Positions 44,445-54,510 of a stretch of DNA of 64,000 bases are shown here, piece after piece. The stretch is taken from contig NZ_JACAFP010000005.1 of NCBI RefSeq assembly GCF_015354505.1, forward strand, positions 186,001 through 250,000, read 5' to 3'. The notes beneath the pieces were generated by a model that did no database searches, was not told where the DNA came from, and was given only the letters and a program-made list of their open reading frames with translations. Source of the stretch: Microbacterium sp. UFMG61 (GTDB lineage: Bacteria > Actinomycetota > Actinomycetes > Actinomycetales > Microbacteriaceae). Every line of letters begins with the position of its first letter. The first letter of the stretch is position 1. The translations under genes were made by a program, and so were the position numbers.

Positions 44445-45356
44445 ATGATCACAGCAGAAGGCCTCACGAAGAGATTCGGGGACAAGACAGCAGTCGACGG
44501 GGTGTCGTTCTCGGTGCAGCCGGGAACCGTCACCGGATTCCTCGGGCCGAACGGCGCGGGAAAGTCCACCACGATGCGCATGATCGTGGGCCTCGACCGA
44601 CCGACCTCCGGCACCGCGACCGTCGGCGGCCGTGAGTATCGCAGGCTGCGTGCGCCGCTCACCGAGGTGGGCGTGCTGCTCGACGCGAAGGCCGTGCACA
44701 CGGGCCGCACCGCGCGCAATCATCTGCGCGCCATGGCGGCGACCCACGGCATCCCCGCCTCCCGCGTCGACGAGGTCATCGACCTCGCCGGCATCGGCGC
44801 CGTCGCCCGCAAACGCGCGGGCAAGTTCTCGCTCGGGATGGGGCAGCGACTCGGCATCGCCTCCGCTCTGCTCGGCGACCCGCACACACTGATCCTCGAC
44901 GAGCCTGTCAACGGCCTCGACCCCGAGGGCGTGCGCTGGGTCCGCCAGTTCGTCCGCCACGCGGCATCCGAGGGACGCACGGTGCTGCTCTCGAGTCACC
45001 TCATGAGCGAGATGGCGCAGACCGCCGATCATGTGATCGTCATGGGCCGCGGCAAGGTGCTGGCTGATGCTCCCCTGGCCGAGCTCGTGCGGGCATGGAC
45101 CACGAACACCGTGCGCGTGCGCACGCCTCGCGCCGCCGACCTGGCCGCCGCTGTCGGCGGACCGTCCGTCGAGATCGTCAGCTCGGCTCCCGATCTGCTC
45201 GACATCGTCGGCCTGCCCGCGTCACGCATCGGCGACCTCGCCGCGGACCGCGGCATTCCCCTCCACGAACTCACCCCGACCACAGGATCGCTCGAAGACG
45301 CGTACCTCGCGCTCACCGGCGACTCGGTCGAGTACCGCACCAAGGAGATCTCATGA
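44445..45356 (+). CDS. ABC transporter ATP-binding protein (exporter)
   Basis: A 303-residue ATPase: Walker A FLGPNGAGKSTT (36-47), Q-type loop in the KAVHTGRTARNHL region, signature FSLGMGQRLGIASAL (an LSxGQ variant with MGQ), Walker B HTLILDEPVNGLDPEG and H-loop LSSHLMSEM. The C-terminal about 80 residues form an added domain found in lipid/antibiotic-export ABC proteins. TAGCGT (44432-44437) lies 7 nt before the ATG. It overlaps the permease gene by 4 nt; a two-component system follows. Confidence 0.93.
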   Translation: MITAEGLTKRFGDKTAVDGVSFSVQPGTVTGFLGPNGAGKSTTMRMIVGLDRPTSGTATVGGREYRRLRAPLTEVGVLLDAKAVHTGRTARNHLRAMAATHGIPASRVDEVIDLAGIGAVARKRAGKFSLGMGQRLGIASALLGDPHTLILDEPVNGLDPEGVRWVRQFVRHAASEGRTVLLSSHLMSEMAQTADHVIVMGRGKVLADAPLAELVRAWTTNTVRVRTPRAADLAAAVGGPSVEIVSSAPDLLDIVGLPASRIGDLAADRGIPLHELTPTTGSLEDAYLALTGDSVEYRTKEIS

Positions 45357-46165
45357 CCACCGTCCAGGCTCCTCCCCTCACCCGCGCACAGGTCGACACC
45401 GGCCGACGCCTGACGTTCGTCCGCGCGGTCCGCGGTGAGTGGATCAAGCTCTCCACTCTGCGCTCGACCTGGTGGTCGATCGGCATCGCGGCGATCCTCA
45501 CGATCGGCATCGCCGTGCTCATCGCCCAGGCGATCGACGTGCCGGGCTTCGAGCCCATCCAGGCCGTCGTGATGCCGATCCAGTTCGCGATGCTGCTCGC
45601 CGGCATCCTCGGCGCGATCTCGGTGACGGGCGAGTACTCGACGGGAATGATCCGCTCGACGCTCGCGGCCAACCCGCAGCGCGGGTCCGTGCTCGCGGCC
45701 AAGGCCGTCGTGGTCGGCCTCTTCATGTTCGTGTCGTCGCTGGTGATCTTCGCCGCCGCGGCGGTCGCGGTCTCCGCCGTCGTCGCGTCACGTGACCAGA
45801 GCATCGAGTGGAGCGACCCGTCGGCGTCGATCCTGCCGATCGTCGTCTCGTCGCTCGCCATGGCGGTGTTCGCCCTGATCGGCGTCGCGTTCGGTTTCAT
45901 CCTGCGCTCGGGCGCCGGGGCGATCGCCGCCACCGTCGGCCTGCTGTTCGTGCTGCCGATCGTGGCGAGTTTCTTCGCCGTCGCCGGCGAAGCGTGGAAC
46001 TGGCTCCTGGAGTCGGCGAACTACCTGCCCGTGGCCGCCGCGCAGAGCGCGATCCTTCCTGAGGGCGCCGCCCTCGAGGGTCCGGTCGCATACGCGACAC
46101 TGGCCGGCTGGGTCGCCGCAGGGATGCTCGCCGCCTGGGCCGTGCTCCGCACGCGTGACGCGTGA
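45353..46165 (+). CDS. ABC-2 type transporter permease
   Basis: A 270-residue protein with six membrane segments: a charged N-terminal TWWSIGIAA helix, SVTGEYSTGMIRSTLAANPQRGSVLAAKAVVV (the conserved cytoplasmic coupling helix region of ABC-2 permeases) and four later helices. It pairs with the ATPase upstream through a 4-nt ATGA overlap to form a homodimeric exporter, probably for a lipid, peptide or drug. The TCS just downstream is likely its regulator. Confidence 0.9.
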   Translation: MTTVQAPPLTRAQVDTGRRLTFVRAVRGEWIKLSTLRSTWWSIGIAAILTIGIAVLIAQAIDVPGFEPIQAVVMPIQFAMLLAGILGAISVTGEYSTGMIRSTLAANPQRGSVLAAKAVVVGLFMFVSSLVIFAAAAVAVSAVVASRDQSIEWSDPSASILPIVVSSLAMAVFALIGVAFGFILRSGAGAIAATVGLLFVLPIVASFFAVAGEAWNWLLESANYLPVAAAQSAILPEGAALEGPVAYATLAGWVAAGMLAAWAVLRTRDA

Positions 46166-46203
46166 TCGCGATGCTCCATGACTGCGCCGCGTAGAGTCGG
46201 CCG

Positions 46204-47487
46204 GTGAGCAGAATGCGCAGCCGCAGCACCTCCGTCCGCGAGGACGAGGCGCTGCGGCTGCCGCGTCCCCCCGGCGTCCTGCGGCGCTTCTGGGCGCGAC
46301 ATCCGATCGTCGCCGACGTCCTGATCGCGCTGGTGTGCCTGCTTCTGTCGCTCGTTCCCGCCGGTGTCATCACGCGCGACCTGCCGATGCCGTTGGCCGT
46401 CGGCGTCGCGATCCTGGTCCCCGCATCCGTCGTCGCCGCCTGCGCGACGCTGCTGTGGCGGCGCAGCCGCCCGCTGGTGCCGTTCGTCGCCTCTTTCGCA
46501 CTCGAGGCCGGTTTCCTCTTCGCCCTGCAGCCGATCGGCTCGCCGCTGCTTCTCGTCACCTGCTATTCGCTCGCGGTGTATCGCTCGTCGCGAGCCGCCT
46601 GGATGGGCTTCGGCATCGGCCTCGCCTCACTCAGCGCCGTCGGCGGGCTGCTCACCCTCGCAGGCGTGATCTCCTTCCAGGTCGCCGCCAACGCCGTCAT
46701 CATGTCGCTCGTGCTCGGGCTGATCGGCACGCTGATCGGCGTGAACGTGGGTGGGCGCAAGCGGTATCTGGATGCCGTGATCGACCGCTCCCGCCAGCTG
46801 CTCGTCGAGCGCGATCAGCAGGCGCAGCTCGCCGCCGCGGGAGAGCGTGCCCGCATCGCCCGAGAGATGCACGACATCGTCTCGCACTCGCTGACGGTGA
46901 TCGTCGCCCTGTCCGAGGGCGCCGCCGCGACATCCGACGCGACACAGGCACGAGCGGCCGCGTCGGCCTCGGCCGAGACGGCCCGCAGCGCGCTCACCGA
47001 GATGCGGGCGATGCTCGGCGTCCTGCGCGCCGACGACTCCCCGCTGCCCCTCGCTCCGCTCGCCCCGACCGCCCCGCAGGAGACCGTCGCTCATGCGCAG
47101 CGCGCCGGCTATCCCGTGACCCTTGCGGTCAGCGGCGCGACGGAGGTCGCTCCCGCCGTGGCCCACGCCGTGGGCCGGATCGTGCAGGAGGGCGTCACGA
47201 ACGCGATGCGGCACGCGCCCGGGGCGACGTCGATCGACGTGCGGCTCGTCTACGCGGCCGACGCGGTGACGGTCGAGGTCGTCAATGACGGTGCCACCGG
47301 GCCCGTCGGCACATCGGGATTCGGCCTGCGCGGCCTCGCCGAGCGTGCCGCACACGCGGGCGGGAGCGTCGCGTCGGAACCACTCTCGGGTGGCCGATGG
47401 ATGCTGCGCGCCGAACTGCCGACGGCATCCCCCGCGACACCCCCACCGACCGACCTCATCGTTCCCGATCCGGAGGACCGCCGATGA
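46204..47487 (+). CDS. NarL-type sensor histidine kinase (HisKA_3)
   Basis: A 427-residue kinase with a membrane domain of five to six helices (about 35-180), no large extracellular part, then a HisKA_3 domain with the phosphorylated His in ARIAREMHDIVSHSLTVIVALSE and a HATPase domain with N-like EGVTNAMRHAP and G-box TSGFGLRGLAERA. Such intramembrane-sensing kinases often sense envelope stress or a transported drug. TAGAGT (46192-46197) is 6 nt upstream of the GTG at 46204, so it has its own likely leaderless promoter after the ABC genes. It overlaps the regulator gene. Confidence 0.9.
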   Translation: MSRMRSRSTSVREDEALRLPRPPGVLRRFWARHPIVADVLIALVCLLLSLVPAGVITRDLPMPLAVGVAILVPASVVAACATLLWRRSRPLVPFVASFALEAGFLFALQPIGSPLLLVTCYSLAVYRSSRAAWMGFGIGLASLSAVGGLLTLAGVISFQVAANAVIMSLVLGLIGTLIGVNVGGRKRYLDAVIDRSRQLLVERDQQAQLAAAGERARIAREMHDIVSHSLTVIVALSEGAAATSDATQARAAASASAETARSALTEMRAMLGVLRADDSPLPLAPLAPTAPQETVAHAQRAGYPVTLAVSGATEVAPAVAHAVGRIVQEGVTNAMRHAPGATSIDVRLVYAADAVTVEVVNDGATGPVGTSGFGLRGLAERAAHAGGSVASEPLSGGRWMLRAELPTASPATPPPTDLIVPDPEDRR

Positions 47488-48179
47488 CCGACACGATCTC
47501 ACTCCTGCTCGTCGACGACCAGCAGCTCATCCGGCTCGGCTTCCGCATGGTGCTCGAGGCCGAAGCCGACATGGTCGTCGTCGGCGAGGCCGCCGACGGT
47601 CACGCGGCGATCGCTCAGTCCGCTGCCCTGCGACCGGATGTGGTGCTCATGGACATCCGGATGCCCGGGCTCGACGGCATCGCAGCGACCGAGGCGATCG
47701 TGCGCGAGCATCCCGAGACCCGCGTGCTGGTGCTCACGACGTTCGATCTCGACGAGTACGCCTTCGGCGCGATCCGCGCGGGTGCCAGCGGATTCCTCCT
47801 GAAGGACGCGCAGCGGCACGAGATGATCTCCGCGATCCGCGCCATCCACCGAGGCGACGCAGCACTCGCGCCGAGGGTCACGCGGATGCTGCTCGAACAC
47901 GTCACGACCGGTCGCGGCGTGGCCCCCGACGCACCGGCGCTCGTGGTCGACGACCCCACGACCGAGCTGACCGACCGCGAGCGCGACGTCTTCCTCGAGA
48001 TCGCGCGCGGCCTGACCAACGCCGAGATCGCCCAGGCGCTCTACGTCAGTGAGTCGACCGTGAAGACGCATGTCGGTCGCGTGCTCGCGAAGCTCGGTGC
48101 TCGCGACCGCATCCATCTGGTGATCCTCGCTCACCGGCTCGGGCTCATCGACGACGGCACCCTGCCCTCCGACTCGTGA
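47484..48179 (+). CDS. NarL/FixJ-family response regulator
   Basis: A 231-residue regulator. Receiver: DDQQL, Asp57 in VVLMDIRMPGLDG, Thr in VLTTFDLDEYA and Lys in FLLKDA. C-terminal LuxR-type helix-turn-helix: LTDRERDVFLEIARGLTNAEIAQALYVSESTVKTHVGRVLAKLGARDRIHLVILA. ATG at 47484 overlaps the kinase stop. It probably controls the ABC exporter genes upstream. A hairpin runs from its last codons into the gap to the next gene. Confidence 0.95.
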   Translation: MTDTISLLLVDDQQLIRLGFRMVLEAEADMVVVGEAADGHAAIAQSAALRPDVVLMDIRMPGLDGIAATEAIVREHPETRVLVLTTFDLDEYAFGAIRAGASGFLLKDAQRHEMISAIRAIHRGDAALAPRVTRMLLEHVTTGRGVAPDAPALVVDDPTTELTDRERDVFLEIARGLTNAEIAQALYVSESTVKTHVGRVLAKLGARDRIHLVILAHRLGLIDDGTLPSDS

Positions 48180-48193
48180 GTCGGCGGGCAGGG
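48160..48193. terminator. terminator overlapping the end of the NarL regulator gene
   Basis: CCCTGCCCTCCGACTC pairs with GAGTCGGCGGGCAGGG (one T-G pair), with the stop codon TGA at 48177-48179 inside the hairpin. It separates convergent genes. Confidence 0.75.
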
Positions 48194-48205
48194 CGCCGGG
48201 TGCTC

Positions 48206-49159
48206 TCAGACCTTGGCGGGTGACCACTCCGAGACGCTGTTCAGCGCATCGACCTCGTCGCTCGTGAGTTCGAGGCGTGCACCGGCGAGGAGATCGGGAA
48301 CCTGCTCCACGGTGCGGGCGCTCGCGATCGGTGCGACCACCGTCGGCTGCGCGCGCAGCCACGCCAGCGAGGTCGCGGCGATCGAGGCGCCGTGCGCATC
48401 TCCGATCTGCTCGAGGGTGTCGATGATGCGCAGCCCCGCCTCGGTGGCGTACTTCGCGGCGCCGCCGGCGCGCGGCGACGACTGGCCCTCGGGGTCGGTC
48501 GTGCGGTACTTGCCGGTCAGGAATCCGCTCGCGAGCGAGTAGTACGGCACGAGTCCGAGGCCGAACTCCTCGGCGACGGGGATGATCGTCTCCTCGACGT
48601 CGTTGCGGTGCACGAGGTTGTAGTGCGGCTGCACCGCGATCGGCAGCGCGACTCCGGTGCGGCGGGCGATCTCGACCCACTCGCGGATACGGTCGGCGCT
48701 GTAGTTCGACACCGCGATGTTGCGCACCAGGCCGTCGGCGACCAGCTGTCCGAACGCGCCGACCGTCTCTTCGAGCGGCACGGTCTCGTCATCGAAGTGC
48801 GCGTAGTAGAGGTCGATCGTGTCGACCCCCAGGCGCCCGAGCGATGCTTCTGCGGCCTTGCGCACGTTCGAGGCCGCGAGTCCCGTGAAGTCCGGGTGCT
48901 GACTCACCTTCGTGGCGACGGTCACTCCCGCAGGCTTGCGCGATGCCAGCCACTCACCGATGATCGTCTCGCTCTCGCCGCCCGAGTTGCCGGGCACCCA
49001 GGCGCTGTACGAGTCGGCGGTGTCGATGAAGTCGCCTCCCCCGTCGACGAAGGCGTCGAGCACGGCGAACGATGCGTCGCGGTCGGCCGTCCAGCCGAAC
49101 ACGTTGCCACCGAGCGAGAGGGGGAACACGTCGAGGTCACTGTTTCCGATACGAGTCAT
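48206..49159 (-). CDS. aldo/keto reductase
   Basis: A 317-residue NADPH-dependent oxidoreductase of the AKR family with a TIM barrel: LGGNVFGWTADRDASFAVLDAFVDGGGDFIDTADSYSAW (catalytic Asp47 and Tyr52 region), ATKVSQHPDF (Lys), DLYYAHFDDE (His), VQPHYNLVHRN and VVAPIASARTVEQV for the coenzyme. All four catalytic residues Asp, Tyr, Lys and His are present. The start at 49159 (MTRIGNSDL) matches the family; the longer frame is not conserved. Substrate unknown. Confidence 0.93.
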   Translation of the reverse strand: MTRIGNSDLDVFPLSLGGNVFGWTADRDASFAVLDAFVDGGGDFIDTADSYSAWVPGNSGGESETIIGEWLASRKPAGVTVATKVSQHPDFTGLAASNVRKAAEASLGRLGVDTIDLYYAHFDDETVPLEETVGAFGQLVADGLVRNIAVSNYSADRIREWVEIARRTGVALPIAVQPHYNLVHRNDVEETIIPVAEEFGLGLVPYYSLASGFLTGKYRTTDPEGQSSPRAGGAAKYATEAGLRIIDTLEQIGDAHGASIAATSLAWLRAQPTVVAPIASARTVEQVPDLLAGARLELTSDEVDALNSVSEWSPAKV

Positions 49160-49294
49160 GTTCGGGACAACCTCAGACGACGGTGACGTATTTCCCGTAT
49201 GACGCCGCGTGTCGGCCCACGCGGTCGGTGGCACACCGACACCGCGCGGCGCAAGCCCTCAGCACGGATCCGAGAGGGATGCCACGCTGGACGT

Positions 49295-49636
49295 ATGAAA
49301 CTCGTCTCCTACGCAGCCCAGCAACTCGTGACGACCGATGACGTCGCCGAGGTTCTCGTGACTCTCGCCGCCGCGATCGCCAACGAGGGCGAATCCGAGG
49401 CGCTCGAGATCCCGATCGTCGTGGATGGGAGGGTCGAGACGGCCGAGCTCATCGTCGGACTCGGCAACGACCTGCTCGTCGGCCCCACTGCCTCCGCAGA
49501 TGTCGACCCGGACTTCTCCGAGCAGGCCGCCGCGCTCCGCGCCCACCACCGGTACCCGCGTTCGCACGACGACGAGCCGGGCGACGACGACTGGAGCATC
49601 ACCGCCGTCGATCTGGACCTCGACGTTCGACCGTAG
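49295..49636 (+). CDS. hypothetical acidic small protein
   Basis: A 113-residue acidic protein with regular alternating hydrophobic patterns (VLVTLAAAIANEGESEALEIPIVVDGRVETAELIVGLGNDLLVGP), fitting a small alpha/beta fold, and an Asp-rich end. Similar proteins occur in other Microbacteriaceae, without known function. CACGCT (49283-49288) lies 6 nt before the ATG, suggesting a leaderless mRNA. The upstream longer frame would overlap the aldo/keto reductase promoter. Confidence 0.65.
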   Translation: MKLVSYAAQQLVTTDDVAEVLVTLAAAIANEGESEALEIPIVVDGRVETAELIVGLGNDLLVGPTASADVDPDFSEQAAALRAHHRYPRSHDDEPGDDDWSITAVDLDLDVRP

Positions 49637-49651
49637 CCGGACGGCGCGGAG

Positions 49652-49801
49652 TCAGGCTTCGAGCTGACGCCTGGGCCGGCGCGAGAAGATGTGCAGCGGC
49701 TTGAGCGCCCGTGACCGCGGGGTCGTGCCTTCGGGGACATCGCTCCGCGTGAGTGGGCGTCGACTGTCGGCGTCCTTGTCGGACGACTGCTTCCTGGTCA
49801 T
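49652..49801 (-). CDS. small basic hypothetical protein
   Basis: A 49-residue basic protein: MTRKQSSDKDADSRRPLT to FSRRPRRQLEA. It is supported by TACGGT (49813-49808, minus strand) exactly 6 nt upstream of the ATG, as in other leaderless genes of this window. The longer frame reads backward through tRNA-Thr and is not real. Function unknown. Confidence 0.5.
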   Translation of the reverse strand: MTRKQSSDKDADSRRPLTRSDVPEGTTPRSRALKPLHIFSRRPRRQLEA

Positions 49802-49908
49802 GCCCCGACCGTACGCGCCGAACATATACGGCCGCACAGGTTCGCGGGTGACGATGCGTGTGTTCGGCGGAGTCTCACGCCTGACGACGCACAATCCGAA
49901 GATCTGAG

Positions 49909-49981
49909 AGCCGACTACGGGACTCGAACCCGTAACCCCCGTATTACAAGTACGGTGCGCTACCAATTGCGCCAAGTCGGC
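49909..49981 (-). tRNA. tRNA-Thr (anticodon TGT)
   Basis: A 73-nt cloverleaf on the reverse strand: acceptor GCCGACT/AGTCGGC, D stem GCGC/GCGC, anticodon stem CCGTA/TACGG with loop CTTGTAA, T arm ACGGG-TTCGAGT-CCCGT. Anticodon TGT reads ACA. The discriminator base is T, CCA not encoded. Confidence 0.97.
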
Positions 49982-50119
49982 GAACCACGGTGTCCCGCGG
50001 CACTTGTAGCACGTCCGCTCTCACGAATGTGCATCACCGAGTCTAGAGCGTTCTCGGCCGAGCTCACGCCGACCGGCCGAGGACCGTCGGCGCCCGCGCT
50101 TACTGCGCGGGACCCATGC

Positions 50120-51124
50120 TTACTGCGCGGGGGCCTCGGTCGGCGCCGGAGTCTCCTCGGCGGGCGCTTCTTCGACCGGCGCTTCGGTCGGCGTCTCCGA
50201 GGGGGCCGGGGTCGGCGTGGCGGTCGAGTAGTAGGCGTCACTGGCGACCGTGAGCACGAACTGCGAGAACTCGCTCGGGTCGTCGAGTGCACCGACGTAG
50301 GCCTCGCCGTTCACGACGATCATGGGAGCCGAGGTCAGCACCAGGTCGTCCGATCCGACGAGCGGGCCCTCGAGCGCACGCGACGTGGCATCCTTCGCCC
50401 AGGTGACGTAGTCCTGCTTCTCGATGCAGGAGCGCACGCTCTTGACGTTGTCGGATCCGACGGCGCCGGCGATGTCGGCCAGCTCGGAATCGGTGAAGCC
50501 GTCGGTGTTCATCTCGGGCTGATCGTCGAGCAGATCGTGGTTGAAGGCGTAGAACTCGGCCGGCGAGTGCGTCGCCACGCAGGCGGCGGCGGCCGCCGAG
50601 CGCAGGGAGTACTTCGTGCCGTTCGAGCTCGCGGTGAGCAGAGCCACCGGGTGGTAGGTCACGGTCGCCGCACCCTCGCCGATCCAGTTGACGAGCTGAC
50701 GGGCGTTGGCGCGCTCGAACTCACCGGCGTCCGGCGACAGGTAGTCGACGTAGATGTGGATGTCGACGGTGCTCGCGCTGGTGGGCGCGGGCGTCGGCGC
50801 GGCCTCGCCACTGGCCTCGGTCGCCTCGGGGTCGGGAGCCTCGACCGGCTCGCTCGACACGGTCGACGCGCTGATGTCGGAGACCAGGATGCCGTCGTCC
50901 GCCATGCCCGTCGGGGTGAGCTGCGGCTTCGACACCTGAGCGGACACGGCGAGCGTGACCGCCGTGCCGATCGCACCGACGGCGACGATCGCGATCGCGC
51001 CGAGGATGATCCGTCGCATGATGCGCGCCCTCGACTGCTGCGCGTGCACCTTCTGTGCCTTCTCCCGCACGACCTCACGCGAATTGCGAGATGTGGGGAC
51101 GTTCGGCGTCTCGTCGCTCGACAT
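50120..51124 (-). CDS. membrane-anchored thioredoxin/DsbA-fold protein without CXXC cysteines
   Basis: The 334-residue protein has an N-terminal basic segment, one membrane helix (about 36-62), an extracellular Pro/Ala/Glu linker, a DsbA-like domain (about 118-290) and a Thr/Pro/Glu-rich end. The active-site strand reads YVDYLSPDAGEFERAN; working relatives have YxCPYCGxFE here. Both cysteines are changed (Ser130, Ala133). Two other cysteines remain (AAAACVATHSP and SVRSCIEKQ), 70 residues apart, and may form a structural disulfide. cis-Pro motif LTSAPMIVVNG is kept. The protein may bind substrates or partners rather than do redox chemistry. SD AGAGGA precedes the ATG. Confidence 0.85.
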   Translation of the reverse strand: MSSDETPNVPTSRNSREVVREKAQKVHAQQSRARIMRRIILGAIAIVAVGAIGTAVTLAVSAQVSKPQLTPTGMADDGILVSDISASTVSSEPVEAPDPEATEASGEAAPTPAPTSASTVDIHIYVDYLSPDAGEFERANARQLVNWIGEGAATVTYHPVALLTASSNGTKYSLRSAAAAACVATHSPAEFYAFNHDLLDDQPEMNTDGFTDSELADIAGAVGSDNVKSVRSCIEKQDYVTWAKDATSRALEGPLVGSDDLVLTSAPMIVVNGEAYVGALDDPSEFSQFVLTVASDAYYSTATPTPAPSETPTEAPVEEAPAEETPAPTEAPAQ

Positions 51125-51353
51125 CGTTCCTCTTGAGAGTCTCGGTGGGGCAGGGTGGCCCCGTCCGCCGATCGAACGGCGGACGCCGCTGGAAGCGGCC
51201 GAGATCGATGTTAACCAGCCAGGCTGAGAAATACCCAGATGCGCCGGTTTCTGGCATACTGATCCCGACCCGATGAGGGGTCACGGCGGATCGCTCCGCC
51301 GCTCTATCACTACGGATCGTCCGGCACGTACCTGCCGGTGAAGGAGAAACACA

Positions 51354-52457
<1,104 letters not shown>

Positions 52458-52471
52458 TCACCTCCACAGAC

Positions 52472-52504
52472 GCGGCGCGGGCTGACTTCGGTCACCCGCG
52501 CCGC
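52472..52504 (+). terminator. terminator after the sugar-ABC ATPase gene
   Basis: GCGGCGCGGG (52472-52481) pairs with CCCGCGCCGC (52495-52504) around a GTGACTTCGGTCA-type loop, followed by TTCGTCTTTC. It lies 15 bp after the stop. Confidence 0.75.
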
Positions 52505-52536
52505 TTCGTCTTTCCCGCCACCATCTGAGGAGCCCC

Positions 52537-53841
52537 ATGCAGGACGCGCTGCGCATCACGGCGAGCACGGTCGACCCCGGACTGCTCGCCCTCCCCTGGT
52601 CGACACCGCTGGGGTCGTGGCCGTCCGAGCAGATCGTCTCCCTGCCCAAGGGACTCTCGCGTCACCTCGTGCGCTTCGCCGACCTCTCCGGCCGCGTCGT
52701 CGCCGTCAAGGAGACGACCGACGAGATGGCGCGCCGCGAGTACGAGATGCTCGGCAACCTCGCGCGCCTCGACGTCCCCTGCGTGTCACGCGTCGCCGTG
52801 ATCGCAGGGCGGACGGATGCCGCCGGCGAACCGCTGCCCGCAGCCCTCGTGACCTCGCACCTGCGCTTCTCGATGCCGTATCGCGCGCTGTTCACCCGCG
52901 TGCTGCGCCCTGACACCGCGAATCGCCTCGTCGACGCCCTCGCGGTGCTGCTCGTACGACTGCACAACGTCGGCTTCTACTGGGGCGACGTCTCGCTCTC
53001 GAACACGCTGTTCCGCCGCGACGCCGGGGCGTTCGCGGCGTACCTCGTCGATGCCGAGACCGGCGAGCTGCATGAAGAGGGCCTGACCGACGGCCAGCGC
53101 GCGTACGACCTCGATCTCGCCCGCACCAACATCGCCGGCGAGGTCATGGACCTGGCCGCAGGCGGGCGACTCGAGCACGGCGTCGACGCCGTCGCGATCG
53201 CCGACGGCATCGTCTCGTCATACCACTCGCTGTGGGCCGAGCTCACCGCGCAGGAGTCGTTCGCCTCCGCCGAGACCTGGCGCATCACCGAGCGGGTCGA
53301 GCGTCTGAACGCCCTCGGCTTCGACATCGACGAGATGTCGATGTCGACCACCGCCGACGGCACGGTGGTCGAGATCCAGCCGAAGGTCGTAGATGCCGGG
53401 CATCACCAGCGTCGCCTGATCCGCCTGACCGGACTCGACGTCGAGGAGAACCAGGCTCGACGTCTGCTGAACGACCTCGACGAGTTCCGCGTGCGGTCGA
53501 CCAAGCAGTGGGCCGACGAGGAGATGTACGCGCACGAGTGGCTGACCCGTGTGTTCGAGCCCGTGGTGCGGGCCATCCCCTACGAGCTGCGCACCAAACT
53601 CGAGCCCGCGGAGGTGTTCCACCAGGTGCTCGAGCACCGCTGGTACCTGTCACAGGCTCAGGGACGCGCGGTGCCTCTCGCCGAGGTGCTCACGAGCTAC
53701 ATCAACGAGGTGCTGCGGCACCGCCGCGACGAGGCCACCATCATGGGCCCGCCCACCGAGACGATGAGCCTGCCCGTGATCACCGGCGCGCATCCTGTCT
53801 CGGACGACGACCACGAGGCCGACTGGCGCGACCTCGTCTGA
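52537..53841 (+). CDS. DUF4032 kinase-like protein
   Basis: A 434-residue protein of the DUF4032 family. The N-terminal two-thirds resembles a protein-kinase-like fold (LPKGLSRHLVRFADLSGRVVAVKETTDEMARREYEML with the Lys/Glu pair in VAVKET.. and EYEM; HNVGFYWGDVSLSNTLFRRD as catalytic-loop equivalent; AYLVDAETGEL as metal-binding equivalent). The C-terminal third (about 270-430) is specific to DUF4032. It often follows a sugar-ABC ATPase, as here, with 80 bp between and a terminator in the gap. Substrate unknown. Confidence 0.85.
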   Translation: MQDALRITASTVDPGLLALPWSTPLGSWPSEQIVSLPKGLSRHLVRFADLSGRVVAVKETTDEMARREYEMLGNLARLDVPCVSRVAVIAGRTDAAGEPLPAALVTSHLRFSMPYRALFTRVLRPDTANRLVDALAVLLVRLHNVGFYWGDVSLSNTLFRRDAGAFAAYLVDAETGELHEEGLTDGQRAYDLDLARTNIAGEVMDLAAGGRLEHGVDAVAIADGIVSSYHSLWAELTAQESFASAETWRITERVERLNALGFDIDEMSMSTTADGTVVEIQPKVVDAGHHQRRLIRLTGLDVEENQARRLLNDLDEFRVRSTKQWADEEMYAHEWLTRVFEPVVRAIPYELRTKLEPAEVFHQVLEHRWYLSQAQGRAVPLAEVLTSYINEVLRHRRDEATIMGPPTETMSLPVITGAHPVSDDDHEADWRDLV

Positions 53842-53858
53842 CGACGGACCGCTGCGCC

Positions 53859-54500
53859 TCAGTAGCCGACGGTGAACCGCTCGCGGTGGTGGTTTCCCTG
53901 CTCGATCTCGTCGACGACGGCGACCGCGAAGTCGGCCCCCGAGATGTAGGACTTGCCCTCGTCGTCGCGCACGAGCACGTCGCCGCCGTCACGATAGTGC
54001 CCGGTGCGCTCGCCCTCGGCCCAGGGTCCGAAAACCTCGGCGGGATGCACGAAGAACCAGTCGAGATCGGCATCCGCGCCCTCGAGCAGCGCGAGCGAGT
54101 CGATGCCGACCTGCGCCTCATGCTTGTACTCCTCGGGGAAGTCCAGGTCGAACAGGCGCGGACCGCCGGGAGCCACCAGGCTTCCGCCCGCTCCCCCGAC
54201 GACGCCGAGACGCGTGCTGGTGCCCGCGAGCACGCGGATCACACCTTTCAACGCCTGCAGCACGTTGTCGGTCATATCGCCTCGAGGCGACAGCGACGAG
54301 ACGACGGCATCCGCCCCGTCGAACGCGCTCGTGAGCGACGCCGGCTCGAGCGCCGAGCCCTGCACATACGACGCGCCGTCGACGGCATCCGCGGGGGTGG
54401 AGCGCGAGATCGCGATCACCTCGTGTCCGCGGCTCACCGCCTCCGCGACGATGTGACGACCGGCGTAGCCGGTCCCTCCGAGAACGACGATACGAGCCAC
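53859..54500 (-). CDS. NAD(P)H-binding protein (SDR-like, atypical)
   Basis: A 213-residue Rossmann-fold protein: GGTGYAGRHIVAEAVSRGHEVIAISR (NAD(P) motif GxxGxxG), VVSSLSPRGD and DWFFVHPAEVFGPWAEGER. It belongs to the NAD(P)H-binding (NmrA-like/YwnB) group that resembles SDRs but lacks the YxxxK dyad. GTG at 54500 with GGGAG 5-6 nt upstream. It is 10 bp downstream of the rlmB stop on the same strand. Confidence 0.88.
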   Translation of the reverse strand: MARIVVLGGTGYAGRHIVAEAVSRGHEVIAISRSTPADAVDGASYVQGSALEPASLTSAFDGADAVVSSLSPRGDMTDNVLQALKGVIRVLAGTSTRLGVVGGAGGSLVAPGGPRLFDLDFPEEYKHEAQVGIDSLALLEGADADLDWFFVHPAEVFGPWAEGERTGHYRDGGDVLVRDDEGKSYISGADFAVAVVDEIEQGNHHRERFTVGY

Positions 54501-54510
54501 GGGCGCTCCC

